Assembly: GCF_000772955.1 (NCBI RefSeq)
Contig: NZ_JPVO01000055.1
Span: 434,001 to 498,000 of the forward strand
Source: Ureibacillus sinduriensis BLB-1 = JCM 15800
Lineage (GTDB): Bacteria > Bacillota > Bacilli > Bacillales_A > Planococcaceae
Direction of reading: 5' to 3'
Length of the DNA: 64,000 bases
In this document: positions 9,895 through 17,839 of the stretch, in pieces
Layout: each line of letters opens with the position of its first letter
Position numbering within the stretch: the first letter of the stretch is position 1
Program-made: the position numbers and the translations under genes
The notes under the pieces: model-generated
Seen by the model: only the letters and a program-made list of their open reading frames with translations
What the model was told of the DNA's origin: nothing
The model's database searches: none

Positions 9895-10451
9895 CAATAT
9901 TCGATGCATTAAAAAAACGCCGTGCAATACGGCAATATCAAAATAAACCTGTTGAAAAACATAAAATTGAACAACTATTGGAAGCAGCCACTTTTGCCCC
10001 AAATGATCGTAATCGTGAACCTTGGCATTTTTATATCCTTCAAGGAGGAGCACTAAAAAGATATGAAGAGGTGGCCACAGAATACCTATTAGAACGTTTT
10101 CCGACCAAGCCCAATTTAATTGAAAGTTCGTTGGAAGTAATAAAAACAACTCCGCTTGTAATTGTAGTGACATCCGAAAAAGTCGAAGATGACGAAGCTG
10201 CTACAAAGGATAATGTATTCGCTGTTTGCAGCGCCATCATGTCGATGTGGCTGATGGCAGAAGAGCTAGGTTTAGGTTTCGTTTGGCGTACAAGAGGTGT
10301 CGGTCTTGTACACGATGAACGGCTGCATTCTTTTATCGGCGCAGCGGCGAACGAGCAAGTAGTAGGTACTCTGTTTATCGGATATCCCCAGGAAGGGCAA
10401 CTTTCGGAGAAAAAGCGCACTTCATTTGAAGAAAAAACTACTTGGCTATAG
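9891..10451 (+). CDS. Nitroreductase-family flavoprotein (CbiY-like)
   Basis: This is a 186-aa FMN-dependent nitroreductase-fold protein. Visible are the N-terminal FMN-binding RRAIRQYQNKPV motif, the AATFAPNDRNREPWHF motif and a C-terminal GTLFIGYP segment. A nitroreductase of this kind (CbiY) lies at the same place in the P. megaterium cobalamin operon. The role could be flavin-dependent cob(II)alamin reduction ahead of BtuR, or dimethylbenzimidazole synthesis like BluB. The sequence does not clearly show BluB features, so the substrate is left open. It overlaps cobA by 4 bp and ends 10 bp before btuR. Confidence 0.8.
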   Translation: MTIFDALKKRRAIRQYQNKPVEKHKIEQLLEAATFAPNDRNREPWHFYILQGGALKRYEEVATEYLLERFPTKPNLIESSLEVIKTTPLVIVVTSEKVEDDEAATKDNVFAVCSAIMSMWLMAEELGLGFVWRTRGVGLVHDERLHSFIGAAANEQVVGTLFIGYPQEGQLSEKKRTSFEEKTTWL

Positions 10452-10461
10452 GAGGAGACAA

Positions 10462-11001
10462 ATGGTCAAACGAGGTCTATTACTTGTTTATACAGGCGAA
10501 GGAAAAGGAAAAACAACTGCTTCACTTGGTTTAACTTTGCGAGCAATCGGCCGAGGGATGAAAGTTGAATTTTTGCAATTTATCAAATCACCCGACCGGA
10601 CTTACGGCGAACAAATTGCATTGCGCAAGTTGGGGGTCGAAACGGAGCAACTGGGAATTGGTTTTACTTGGACAAAAACACCGGAAGAACATCGTGAAGC
10701 ATTGGAAAAAGCTTGGAAACGAGTGAAAGGTGCACTCCAAGATGAGTCCCTCGACCTGCTCGTCCTTGACGAATTGAATAATGCACTTGCAATTCAAACA
10801 TTCCCGATTGACGATGTATTGCCATTATCCGAAGTTATAGAAGCCATTAAAAATCGTCCTCCGCATATGCATGTTGTGATTACTGGTCGGGCTGCCAATC
10901 CAGCATTGCTCGAGATTGCCGATCTAGTATCCACCATCGACCCGACGAAACATTACTATTCAGATCAAAATATATCAGCAGTCAAAGGACTGGAATTTTA
11001 A
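10462..11001 (+). CDS. btuR: Cob(I)alamin adenosyltransferase BtuR/CobO
   Basis: The enzyme transfers the 5'-deoxyadenosyl group of ATP to cob(I)alamin or a corrinoid precursor. The 179-aa protein is of the P-loop BtuR/CobO type, with GEGKGKTTASLG at about residues 13-24 and the Walker B-like segment LLVLDELNNAL. ATG 10462 is preceded by GGAGGAG; an upstream in-frame ATG at 10426 would add residues read from inside the nitroreductase gene. The stop shares a base with the cobQ start, suggesting coupling. Confidence 0.94.
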   Translation: MVKRGLLLVYTGEGKGKTTASLGLTLRAIGRGMKVEFLQFIKSPDRTYGEQIALRKLGVETEQLGIGFTWTKTPEEHREALEKAWKRVKGALQDESLDLLVLDELNNALAIQTFPIDDVLPLSEVIEAIKNRPPHMHVVITGRAANPALLEIADLVSTIDPTKHYYSDQNISAVKGLEF

Positions 11002-12482
11002 TGGCAAAGGCGATTATGGTTCAAGGGACTGCTTCGGACGTTGGGAAGAGTTTAATATGTACAGCTTTATGTAGAATTTTTGCAAATGATGGCTATCGTG
11101 TTGCCCCATTTAAATCTCAAAATATGGCGTTGAATTCATACATCACCAACGATGGCGGGGAAATAGGACGCGCACAAGGCGTACAGGCGGAGGCCGCAAA
11201 AGTGGATGCTACGACCGATATGAATCCGATACTGTTGAAGCCAAAAGGTGAAATGATGTCGGAAGTCATCGTTCATGGAAAACATCGTCTAAACATCGAT
11301 GCCAAAAGATATCGGGAAGAATTCGTGGAAATGGTGATGCCGGAAGTGGAAACTTCTTTGCAAAATCTCCGACAACAATATGACATCATCTTGTTGGAAG
11401 GGGCAGGCAGTCCAGCGGAAATCAATTTGAAAGATCGGGATATCGCAAACATGCGTATGGCCCATTTAGCGGATGCATCGGTCATTTTGATAGCCGATAT
11501 CGACCGTGGGGGAGTATTTGCTTCCATCATTGGAACCCTCATGTTGCTAGATGAAAAGGAAAGAGCGAGAGTAAAAGGCATTATTATCAATAAGTTCAGG
11601 GGAATGCAGGAATTATTGACGAGCGGTATTGAATGGCTTGAAAAGGAAACGAATATTCCGGTTCTAGGAATTATTCCATATCTCGATGTTGCAATCGATG
11701 CCGAGGATTCTTTAGCATTATCGAGTTTACAACTAAAAAAGCCAAAACAAGGCGAAAGCAGTATAGATGTCGCGATGCTGAGGCTGCCGCATATTTCAAA
11801 TTTTACGGATATTGATCCACTTTATGATGAACCGGGTGTAGGAGTAAGATTAGTTTCAAATCTGCATCAAATTCAAACCCCGGATTTACTTATCTTGCCA
11901 GGAACAAAAAATACGGTGGAAGACTTAAACTGGCTGAAACAATCTGGACTGGCTGAAGCGATTCAACGATTGGCAAAAAAAGGAACAAGAATTTTCGGAA
12001 TTTGCGGGGGCTATCAAATGTTGGGGGAGCTTCTTATTGATCCAGATGCGGTTGAAGGGGATGGAGGTACTTTCAAGGGGCTAGGTTTAATTCCAATTGA
12101 AACAACCTTTGTTCATCAAAAGCAAACAATCCAAGTGAAGGGAACTCTAGAGGACGGTCAACAAGTTTCTGGATATGAAATTCATCTGGGGCGTTCTAAA
12201 AAAACGGCAAGCATCAGGTCCTTCATTCGATTGGAAGATGACCGCGAGGATGGCGTTATTTCAGATAATGGGCAGATTATCGGCACCTATTTACACGGAA
12301 TATTCCATAACCGTTTATTTACCCGGAAGCTTTTCAATGAATTGAGGCAAGAAAAAGGATTGCCGCTCCATCCGGAAGAGGTTAAAAGTGATGGGGAATT
12401 GAGAGAAGAGGCATATGAATTGCTTGATCTTCAAGTAAGAAAGCATTTGGATATGGATAAATTATACTCGTTTATCCTTTAA
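11001..12482 (+). CDS. cobQ: Cobyric acid synthase CobQ/CbiP
   Basis: CobQ amidates the b, d, e and g side chains of adenosylcobyrinic acid diamide, using glutamine and ATP. The 493-aa protein starts with MVQGTASDVGKS (P-loop-like) and has AGSPAEINLKDRDIANM and the glutaminase nucleophile in IFGICGGYQMLG, with a late YLHGIFHN motif supplying the catalytic His. Length is normal for the family. The start shares one base with the btuR stop. About 110 bp separate it from the next start, the largest gap inside this operon segment; I see no strong terminator there. Confidence 0.95.
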   Translation: MAKAIMVQGTASDVGKSLICTALCRIFANDGYRVAPFKSQNMALNSYITNDGGEIGRAQGVQAEAAKVDATTDMNPILLKPKGEMMSEVIVHGKHRLNIDAKRYREEFVEMVMPEVETSLQNLRQQYDIILLEGAGSPAEINLKDRDIANMRMAHLADASVILIADIDRGGVFASIIGTLMLLDEKERARVKGIIINKFRGMQELLTSGIEWLEKETNIPVLGIIPYLDVAIDAEDSLALSSLQLKKPKQGESSIDVAMLRLPHISNFTDIDPLYDEPGVGVRLVSNLHQIQTPDLLILPGTKNTVEDLNWLKQSGLAEAIQRLAKKGTRIFGICGGYQMLGELLIDPDAVEGDGGTFKGLGLIPIETTFVHQKQTIQVKGTLEDGQQVSGYEIHLGRSKKTASIRSFIRLEDDREDGVISDNGQIIGTYLHGIFHNRLFTRKLFNELRQEKGLPLHPEEVKSDGELREEAYELLDLQVRKHLDMDKLYSFIL

Positions 12483-12591
12483 GAGATTCATTGCAATTGA
12501 GGATTGGTGCTCTGGTGATCATAAGGGAGCTACACCGTCATTTTAATTTATGCATTTTTTTTTAACCGTACAAATGACTGGAGGGGGTCAC

Positions 12592-13473
12592 TTGAAGGGA
12601 CCACTAACGATAGATTTTGAATCATCTTGGCAAGAAGGAATGCATGATTGGCATGGCAATATGCCTGAACGCATGAAAGACGATTCATTGGAGGAAGCAT
12701 TCTGGCGGCAGTCGATTGAAAGGAAAGTCATCCGCCAAACAGATGCGCATGCAGAGCAGATTTTTGAAATCATCCAATCATATATTTCGTGTGAAGACGA
12801 AGTACTTGAAATCGGTCCTGGGTGGGGAAACTATACGTTCCCTATGCAGGCGATTGCCAAAAAAGTTACTTGTGTTGATAGTTCTGAGGCAGTTCTGGAT
12901 TATTTGAAAATGTGCTTAGAAGATACCCAAAATGTTCGCTATATCCATGCCAAATGGGAAGATGCTCAAGTTGAGGAGCATGATATTGTGGTGGGCGTTA
13001 ATTGCTTTTACCGAATGTACTACATGTTGGATGCCCTGAAAAAGATGAATGCAGTCGCAAAAAAACGAGCCATCATCGGCATGACGACGGGCCCTATTCA
13101 GCCTCATTATGAAGTATTGAATAAGCGGTTCGGCTATGACATAAAGTATCCGCGCAGAGATTATATTCAGATAGTGAATATGCTGTACCAGTTAGGGATT
13201 TTCGCTGACTGCCAGATGTTGCCCTTGGAGCGGACATACCATTATGAAACGAAAGAACAGCTCATAACGGCGCAAAGTAAAAAAATATTGAGTGACCAAT
13301 TCGATCGCCTTCATGTCGAACAATCATTGGAGCCTTTTGTGTTGGAGGATGAAGGGGGCTTCCACTATACTCATAACTTTTACGCAGCGATTATTTCTTG
13401 GAAACCGGTAAGGGAGGTCTCACATGACAACATGGAATTTACAAGGCATGCAAAAACATTTGCTAATTTGTAA
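12592..13473 (+). CDS. Class I SAM-dependent methyltransferase of unknown substrate in cobalamin operon
   Basis: This 293-aa protein has a Rossmann methyltransferase core: motif I EIGPGWGNYTFP near residue 80, followed by an acidic motif II (KVTCVDSS). TTG 12592 is preceded by GGAGGGG at 12580-12586 with 5-nt spacing, a much better start than ATG 12550. All ring methylations of the anaerobic pathway are already covered by SUMT, CbiL, CbiH, CbiF, CbiD and CbiET, so its substrate is not obvious. Its 3' end overlaps the CbiW-CbiX gene by 50 bp, which ties it to the operon. It could act on a corrinoid, another metabolite or the adjacent fusion protein. I do not recognise a named family. Confidence 0.72.
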   Translation: MKGPLTIDFESSWQEGMHDWHGNMPERMKDDSLEEAFWRQSIERKVIRQTDAHAEQIFEIIQSYISCEDEVLEIGPGWGNYTFPMQAIAKKVTCVDSSEAVLDYLKMCLEDTQNVRYIHAKWEDAQVEEHDIVVGVNCFYRMYYMLDALKKMNAVAKKRAIIGMTTGPIQPHYEVLNKRFGYDIKYPRRDYIQIVNMLYQLGIFADCQMLPLERTYHYETKEQLITAQSKKILSDQFDRLHVEQSLEPFVLEDEGGFHYTHNFYAAIISWKPVREVSHDNMEFTRHAKTFANL

Positions 13474-14647
13474 CGGTAGCACCTGTATGGGAGCTGGTGC
13501 GGAAGAAATCACGCTTGCCATCCGCGATGAAATTACGAAACAAAAATTGGATGAACAGATTCACACTTCCCGAACGAGATGTAATGGAAGATGCAGAGAT
13601 AAATGCATTGTGATTTCTTATCCTGAAGGCAACTGGTTTAGTGTGCCTAATGACTCGATTGCAAGAGGGATTGTCAATGAAACAATTGATGAAAAACATC
13701 GAATTTATACAATGGGCCAAAATGGATTACAGCAAGTGAATGACCAATATGGCAAGGGGATTTCGAAAAGCAAGCAACGGCAAAGGAAAGAAGGAAAACA
13801 AAGCGTGAAAAGAGCGGTGTTATTTGTAGGGCATGGCAGCCGGCTGGAAAAAGGTAATGAAGAAGTCCGGGAATTTATCACACGAACAAAAGCGTTAATA
13901 AGTTCTGATATTTTAGTTGAAACATGTTTTTTGGAATTTGCATCACCGAATATCGAAGAAGGCATTGAATTATGCGTTGAAAAAGGTGCTCAGGAAATTC
14001 ATGTCATACCAATCATTTTGCTTCATGCGGGGCATTCAAAGTTGCATATTCCCGCTGAAATCGAGCATGCCCGGGAACATTTTCCGCATATCGAATTTAC
14101 ATATGGGCAAACCATTGGAATCCATGATGAAATATTTGAGATACTAAAGGCAAGATTAATAGAAATCGGTTTTAATCCTGAAGCAAGATATGATGATACA
14201 GCAATATTATTGATAGCACGCGGAGGAAGCGATCCCGGTGCTAACGGAGATTTTTACAAGATTTCACGACTGCTTTGGGAAAAACTCGATGTACAGTGGG
14301 TTGAAAGTGCCTTTATGGGGGTGACCACACCCACTGTAGAAGAAGGGATAGAGCGTTGTATTAAATTGGGAGCTAAAAAAATTATCATGCTGCCGTATTT
14401 CTTGTTCACAGGTATCTTAATGGAAAGAATGCACAGAATGCGAGAGAAATTTGTTCAACAACATCCACAGGTTGAAATTGAAATCGCAAGTTATTTCGGT
14501 TATCATGAAAAACTTCAACATATTTTGATTGAACGGGTAGAACAGGCGATGAACGGTACCTCGACTGGAATGCAAGATTTAGAAAATTACCGTATCTATG
14601 CAAAAGAAAATGGCCCGGTCCATCACCATCATCATCATCACCATTAA
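13424..14647 (+). CDS. cbiX: CbiW-CbiX fusion: 2Fe-2S ferredoxin-like domain plus sirohydrochlorin cobaltochelatase with His8 tail
   Basis: The 407-aa protein appears to insert cobalt into sirohydrochlorin. Residues 1-~75 form a thioredoxin-like 2Fe-2S ferredoxin domain with C16-x4-C21 and a C53-x3-C57-x3-C61 cluster, as in CbiW. A charged linker (KQRQRKEGKQ) follows. Residues ~128-380 form the long two-repeat CbiX chelatase with FVGHGSR, LLHAGHSKLH and PYFLFTGILMERM. The C terminus ends in eight consecutive His, a plausible metal store. P. megaterium CbiX also has a His-rich region, but there CbiW is separate. ATG 13424 follows AGGGAGG. An in-frame GTG at 13805 at the chelatase boundary has weak upstream AGGA and could give a free CbiX. 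Confidence 0.88.
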   Translation: MTTWNLQGMQKHLLICNGSTCMGAGAEEITLAIRDEITKQKLDEQIHTSRTRCNGRCRDKCIVISYPEGNWFSVPNDSIARGIVNETIDEKHRIYTMGQNGLQQVNDQYGKGISKSKQRQRKEGKQSVKRAVLFVGHGSRLEKGNEEVREFITRTKALISSDILVETCFLEFASPNIEEGIELCVEKGAQEIHVIPIILLHAGHSKLHIPAEIEHAREHFPHIEFTYGQTIGIHDEIFEILKARLIEIGFNPEARYDDTAILLIARGGSDPGANGDFYKISRLLWEKLDVQWVESAFMGVTTPTVEEGIERCIKLGAKKIIMLPYFLFTGILMERMHRMREKFVQQHPQVEIEIASYFGYHEKLQHILIERVEQAMNGTSTGMQDLENYRIYAKENGPVHHHHHHHH

Positions 14648-14652
14648 TAAGA

Positions 14653-14696
14653 ACAAGTAAGACAAAGAATGTAAGGGCTTTGTCTTACTTGTTTTT
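14653..14696 (+). terminator. Rho-independent terminator of the main cobalamin operon
   Basis: A perfect 15-bp stem (14653-14667 with 14678-14692) with a 10-nt loop is followed by a short T run. It starts six bases after the cbiX stop, so cbiB downstream probably has its own promoter or relies on readthrough. Confidence 0.85.
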
Positions 14697-14755
14697 GTAA
14701 ATTATCTATAAAATAGATAGAATAAACAGTAGACATAGATTATAGAGGTATAAAT

Positions 14756-15709
14756 ATGAATGTAGTAATCTGTCTTTTCGCATTACTAATTGATAGAATC
14801 TTTGGAGATCCTAAAAAATGGACACATCCCGTCGTCTTTATTGGCCGTCTGATTGAGTTGATGGAAAAAAGTTTGAATAGCGGTCAACATCGAAAAGTAA
14901 AGGGATCCATATGTGTTGTCATTGTGGTGATTGTGACAGCAGCAGTAGTGGCTGGTGTTGTTTGGATAAGTTATAAAATGAATTTTTTAATCGGAGTGTT
15001 TGTTGAAATTATCTTTATAAGTCTGGCGCTTGCCCAAAAAAGTCTTCAGCAAGCTGCAATGAAGGTATATAACGAATTGGCGCGGGAAAATGTTCAAACA
15101 GCCCGGGAATATCTAGGATGGATTGTAGGGCGGGATACCGATCGGTTACAGGAGGAAGAAATTGTCCGTGGGGTGGTTGAAACGGTGTCCGAAAATACAA
15201 GTGACGGGGTTACCGCCCCATTATTCTATGCATTGCTCTTCGGGGCAACGGGAGCTTGGGTGTATAAAGCAATTAATACATTGGATTCGATGATCGGTTA
15301 TAAAAATGAACGATATGGACAGTTCGGTTTTATCGCTGCCAAAGCAGATGATGCAGTAAATTACATTCCAAGCCGTATTACGGGATTTCTCATTTTAAGT
15401 TTTACGACACAAGATAAACCGCAACCATTTTTAAGTAAATTGAAAATTTGGCTTAGGGATGCCGCAAAACATCCGAGCCCGAATAGTGGTTATTTAGAAG
15501 CCGCTACCGCGATTCAGCTGGGTGTTCAACTAGGCGGGGAAAATTCCTATGGGGGAATTAAGTCAATCCGTGCGTTTATGGGACAACCGTACATTCAGTT
15601 AAATCGCCGCCATATATTACAATCGATTCAACAAATGTATGTGGCAACAATATTATTTTACTTAATCGTAGGAGGGATTTTCATTGCACTTACCATTGCA
15701 TGGAGCTAA
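14756..15709 (+). CDS. cbiB: Adenosylcobinamide-phosphate synthase CbiB
   Basis: CbiB is an integral membrane enzyme that attaches (R)-1-amino-2-propanol or its phosphate to adenosylcobyric acid. The 317-aa protein shows the N-terminal DRIFGDPKKWTHPVVFIG motif, TVSENTSDGVTAPLFY and AAKHPSPNSGYLEA, all strongly conserved in the family. Hydrophobic spans are visible near residues 50-75, 78-100 and 290-315. ATG 14756 is preceded by AGAGG. It overlaps cobD by 26 bp, and AT-rich DNA after the operon terminator probably holds its promoter. Confidence 0.95.
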   Translation: MNVVICLFALLIDRIFGDPKKWTHPVVFIGRLIELMEKSLNSGQHRKVKGSICVVIVVIVTAAVVAGVVWISYKMNFLIGVFVEIIFISLALAQKSLQQAAMKVYNELARENVQTAREYLGWIVGRDTDRLQEEEIVRGVVETVSENTSDGVTAPLFYALLFGATGAWVYKAINTLDSMIGYKNERYGQFGFIAAKADDAVNYIPSRITGFLILSFTTQDKPQPFLSKLKIWLRDAAKHPSPNSGYLEAATAIQLGVQLGGENSYGGIKSIRAFMGQPYIQLNRRHILQSIQQMYVATILFYLIVGGIFIALTIAWS

Positions 15710-16757
15710 TCCTCACAAAGTGTACCAATCATCCAATATCGAAATGCCAGAAATTATTATCGATTTAAGCGAAAATGTGAATGCCCTGGGAGTGCCCATC
15801 GAGATTCAGAATATGTGGCCACAAATGGTTGAGTTGCTGGAGAGTTATCCGGATGAGCTAGCAGATCCTTTAAGAACAAAACTTGCACAGTTTCATCAAC
15901 TGCCTGATGAACATATTATTGTGAGCAATGGCGCGTCGGAAAGCCTAGCCGTATTGGCCCGATATTTCAGGGGGAAGAAAGCGTGCATCTTGCAGCCCTC
16001 TTTTTCAGAATATGAACGGACCTTATTGGCCGAAAATGTACAAGTCGAGTCTTTGATTGTGGAGGATATTAGCCAGTATGCGTTTTCCATTGCAAAAGTT
16101 AAGCAGGCAATGAATGATGCACAAGCCGTCTACTTATGTAATCCGAATAATCCAACTGGAGTGCTAATCGGGGCAGATACAATTGAACAGCTTGCGCGGC
16201 ATGGGTTGAAACATAACTGTACGATAGTAGTCGATGAGGCATTTATGGATTGGACAGATGAAGCTGAATCCGTCATTCCTTTAATTGCTAAGTATGATAA
16301 TTTGATTGTCGTTCGCTCCATGACCAAAATGTACAGTCTTGCAGGAATCCGGTTGGGGTATATTTTAACGCAAAAAGCGCCAAATTTAAGAAAGCATTAT
16401 TCCCACTGGAATGTCAGTAATATTGCAATAAAGATTGGTGAACGGTGCTTGGAACTGGGTGAATTTGTGAATCATTCAATTCAAATGAATGAAATTTGGA
16501 GAGAAGACGTGAAATCCTTTTTAATGAATATCGGTTGTGAAGTATCGGAAAGCCGGACGAATTACCTTTTGTTTAAATTACCGAAAAAATTTCAGGCGCA
16601 TGACTTTTTCCAATACTTATTAAAAAAAGGGATTGTACTCCGGCATACATACAACTTTATTGGACTGGATGGGGAATGGTTCCGCATTGCCATTAAAACA
16701 CCTACAAATATGAAAATTTTTAGGAATGTTTTTAAAAGTTATGTGCAAAGTCGTTAA
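15684..16757 (+). CDS. cobD: Threonine-phosphate decarboxylase CobD
   Basis: This PLP-dependent aminotransferase-fold enzyme makes (R)-1-aminopropan-2-ol phosphate for the CbiB reaction. The 357-aa protein contains the DLSENVNALG motif at the N terminus, YLCNPNNPTG, VVDEAFMDW and the lysine-bearing SMTKMYSLAGIRLGY motif. The TTG start at 15684 follows GGAGG at 15671-15675 with 8-nt spacing inside the end of cbiB. A histidinol-phosphate aminotransferase is the main look-alike, but coupling to cbiB makes CobD the best call. Confidence 0.92.
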   Translation: MHLPLHGANPHKVYQSSNIEMPEIIIDLSENVNALGVPIEIQNMWPQMVELLESYPDELADPLRTKLAQFHQLPDEHIIVSNGASESLAVLARYFRGKKACILQPSFSEYERTLLAENVQVESLIVEDISQYAFSIAKVKQAMNDAQAVYLCNPNNPTGVLIGADTIEQLARHGLKHNCTIVVDEAFMDWTDEAESVIPLIAKYDNLIVVRSMTKMYSLAGIRLGYILTQKAPNLRKHYSHWNVSNIAIKIGERCLELGEFVNHSIQMNEIWREDVKSFLMNIGCEVSESRTNYLLFKLPKKFQAHDFFQYLLKKGIVLRHTYNFIGLDGEWFRIAIKTPTNMKIFRNVFKSYVQSR

Positions 16758-17319
16758 AATTTTCCGCCATGGAGAAACCGTTTGGAATAAAGCGGGTATT
16801 CTACAAGGGTGGCTCGATTCACCATTGACGGAAACAGGTATACAACAAGCAAAAATCCAAAGTTTCATTCCCGACGTTGTTTATTCGAGCGACTTAGGCA
16901 GAGCTTATGAAACAGCCAGATTGATGTTTCCGGGGTACAAAATTCATGCAGACTCAAATTTGAGAGAAATTCATTTGGGAGATTGGCAAGGGAAAAAAAT
17001 TGTCGATTTAGGACTTGATAGGAATTATCAATCTTATCTACGTCATCCCGAAAGATTCACGGCAACTTCCCAAGAAACATTTCAACAAGTAACGGAAAGG
17101 ATGCTATGTTTTTTGCAGGCACTCATTCACAGACCAGAAAATAATATTGCCATTATTTCGCATGGTGTGGCGATTGCTTGCTTACATAGTGCTCTGCGGC
17201 ATAGACCTTTATCCAATTTATGGGATGAAGGATTATTGGCGGGAGGACAAAGCATCACCTATAGATTTTGTGAAAATCACTGGCAACTAGTTTCATCAAG
17301 AACTTACAGCAAAAATTAG
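16741..17319 (+). CDS. cobC: Histidine phosphatase, CobC-like alpha-ribazole phosphatase
   Basis: The 192-aa protein belongs to the phosphoglycerate-mutase-like histidine phosphatase superfamily. The catalytic RHGETVWN motif is near residues 9-16, and the second His is in AIISHGVAIAC. The neighbours cbiB and cobD suggest removal of phosphate from alpha-ribazole phosphate or adenosylcobalamin phosphate. The ATG at 16741 lies inside the end of cobD and has only a weak ribosome-binding site; ATG 16726 is an alternative but sits immediately after AGGA. The substrate is inferred from context only, as many members of this family are unspecific. Confidence 0.78.
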   Translation: MCKVVKIFRHGETVWNKAGILQGWLDSPLTETGIQQAKIQSFIPDVVYSSDLGRAYETARLMFPGYKIHADSNLREIHLGDWQGKKIVDLGLDRNYQSYLRHPERFTATSQETFQQVTERMLCFLQALIHRPENNIAIISHGVAIACLHSALRHRPLSNLWDEGLLAGGQSITYRFCENHWQLVSSRTYSKN

Positions 17320-17483
17320 CACCCCACATTTACAATGCAGAATTCCAAAGTTGTTTTCACTTGCACTCCAAGGTTTTTTTCCTTACCTTTGAAGTGTAGC
17401 TATCTTCATTTAGTATAATATAAGTTATCAATTGTTATGAAATACCAATATGCTAGATGATTGAAATAGAAAGGTGAGAAATC

Positions 17484-17714
17484 ATGTTATCAGAACAAAA
17501 AATCAAACGAATCAATGAACTATCCAAAAAGGCAAAAGAAGGTAATTTAACAGAAAACGAAGCAAAGGAGCGTACACAGCTTCGGAAGGAATATTTAGAT
17601 TCATTCCGCTCTTCTTTCCGCAATACAATTGAAAATGTCCAAATTATCGATGCAACCGGTAATGATGTTACACCAGAGAAAGTTAAAGAAATTCAACGTA
17701 ATAAATTAAACTAA
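17484..17714 (+). CDS. ynzC: DUF896 family protein YnzC
   Basis: This 76-aa cytosolic helical-hairpin protein of the UPF0291/DUF896 family begins LSEQKIKRINELSKK and contains LRKEYLDSFRSSFRNTIENV, the family core. In B. subtilis ynzC lies just upstream of tkt after the SOS gene yneA, the arrangement seen here (yneA and lexA would lie elsewhere or outside). Function is not established. AAAGGTGAG precedes the ATG by 7 nt. The 160 bp between cobC and this gene marks the boundary between the cobalamin block and the conserved tkt block; a TATAAT lies at about 17413-17418. Confidence 0.9.
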   Translation: MLSEQKIKRINELSKKAKEGNLTENEAKERTQLRKEYLDSFRSSFRNTIENVQIIDATGNDVTPEKVKEIQRNKLN

Positions 17715-17788
17715 TAATGTTCCATCAACACGAAAGTATGACATTATACTAAAAATGTGTTGGAAATGGATTGTTTTCTTAGAAAATC

Positions 17789-17817
17789 TTGTCTAAACTG
17801 TAAAAGAACAATATTAA
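17789..17817 (+). promoter_or_regulatory. Probable sigma-A promoter of tkt
   Basis: TTGTCT (17789-17794), a 17-bp spacer and TATTAA (17812-17817) lie 22 bp before the tkt start. Both hexamers are fair rather than consensus matches. Confidence 0.5.
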
Positions 17818-17839
17818 GCGCGAGAAAGGATATCACAAA

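Noticed and set aside
14620-14647. The His8 tail as a cloning-tag or contamination artefact
   Set aside because: It is in frame at the natural end of CbiX, followed by native operon terminator and cbiB, and His-rich tails or loops are known in CbiX proteins. The codons mix CAT and CAC.
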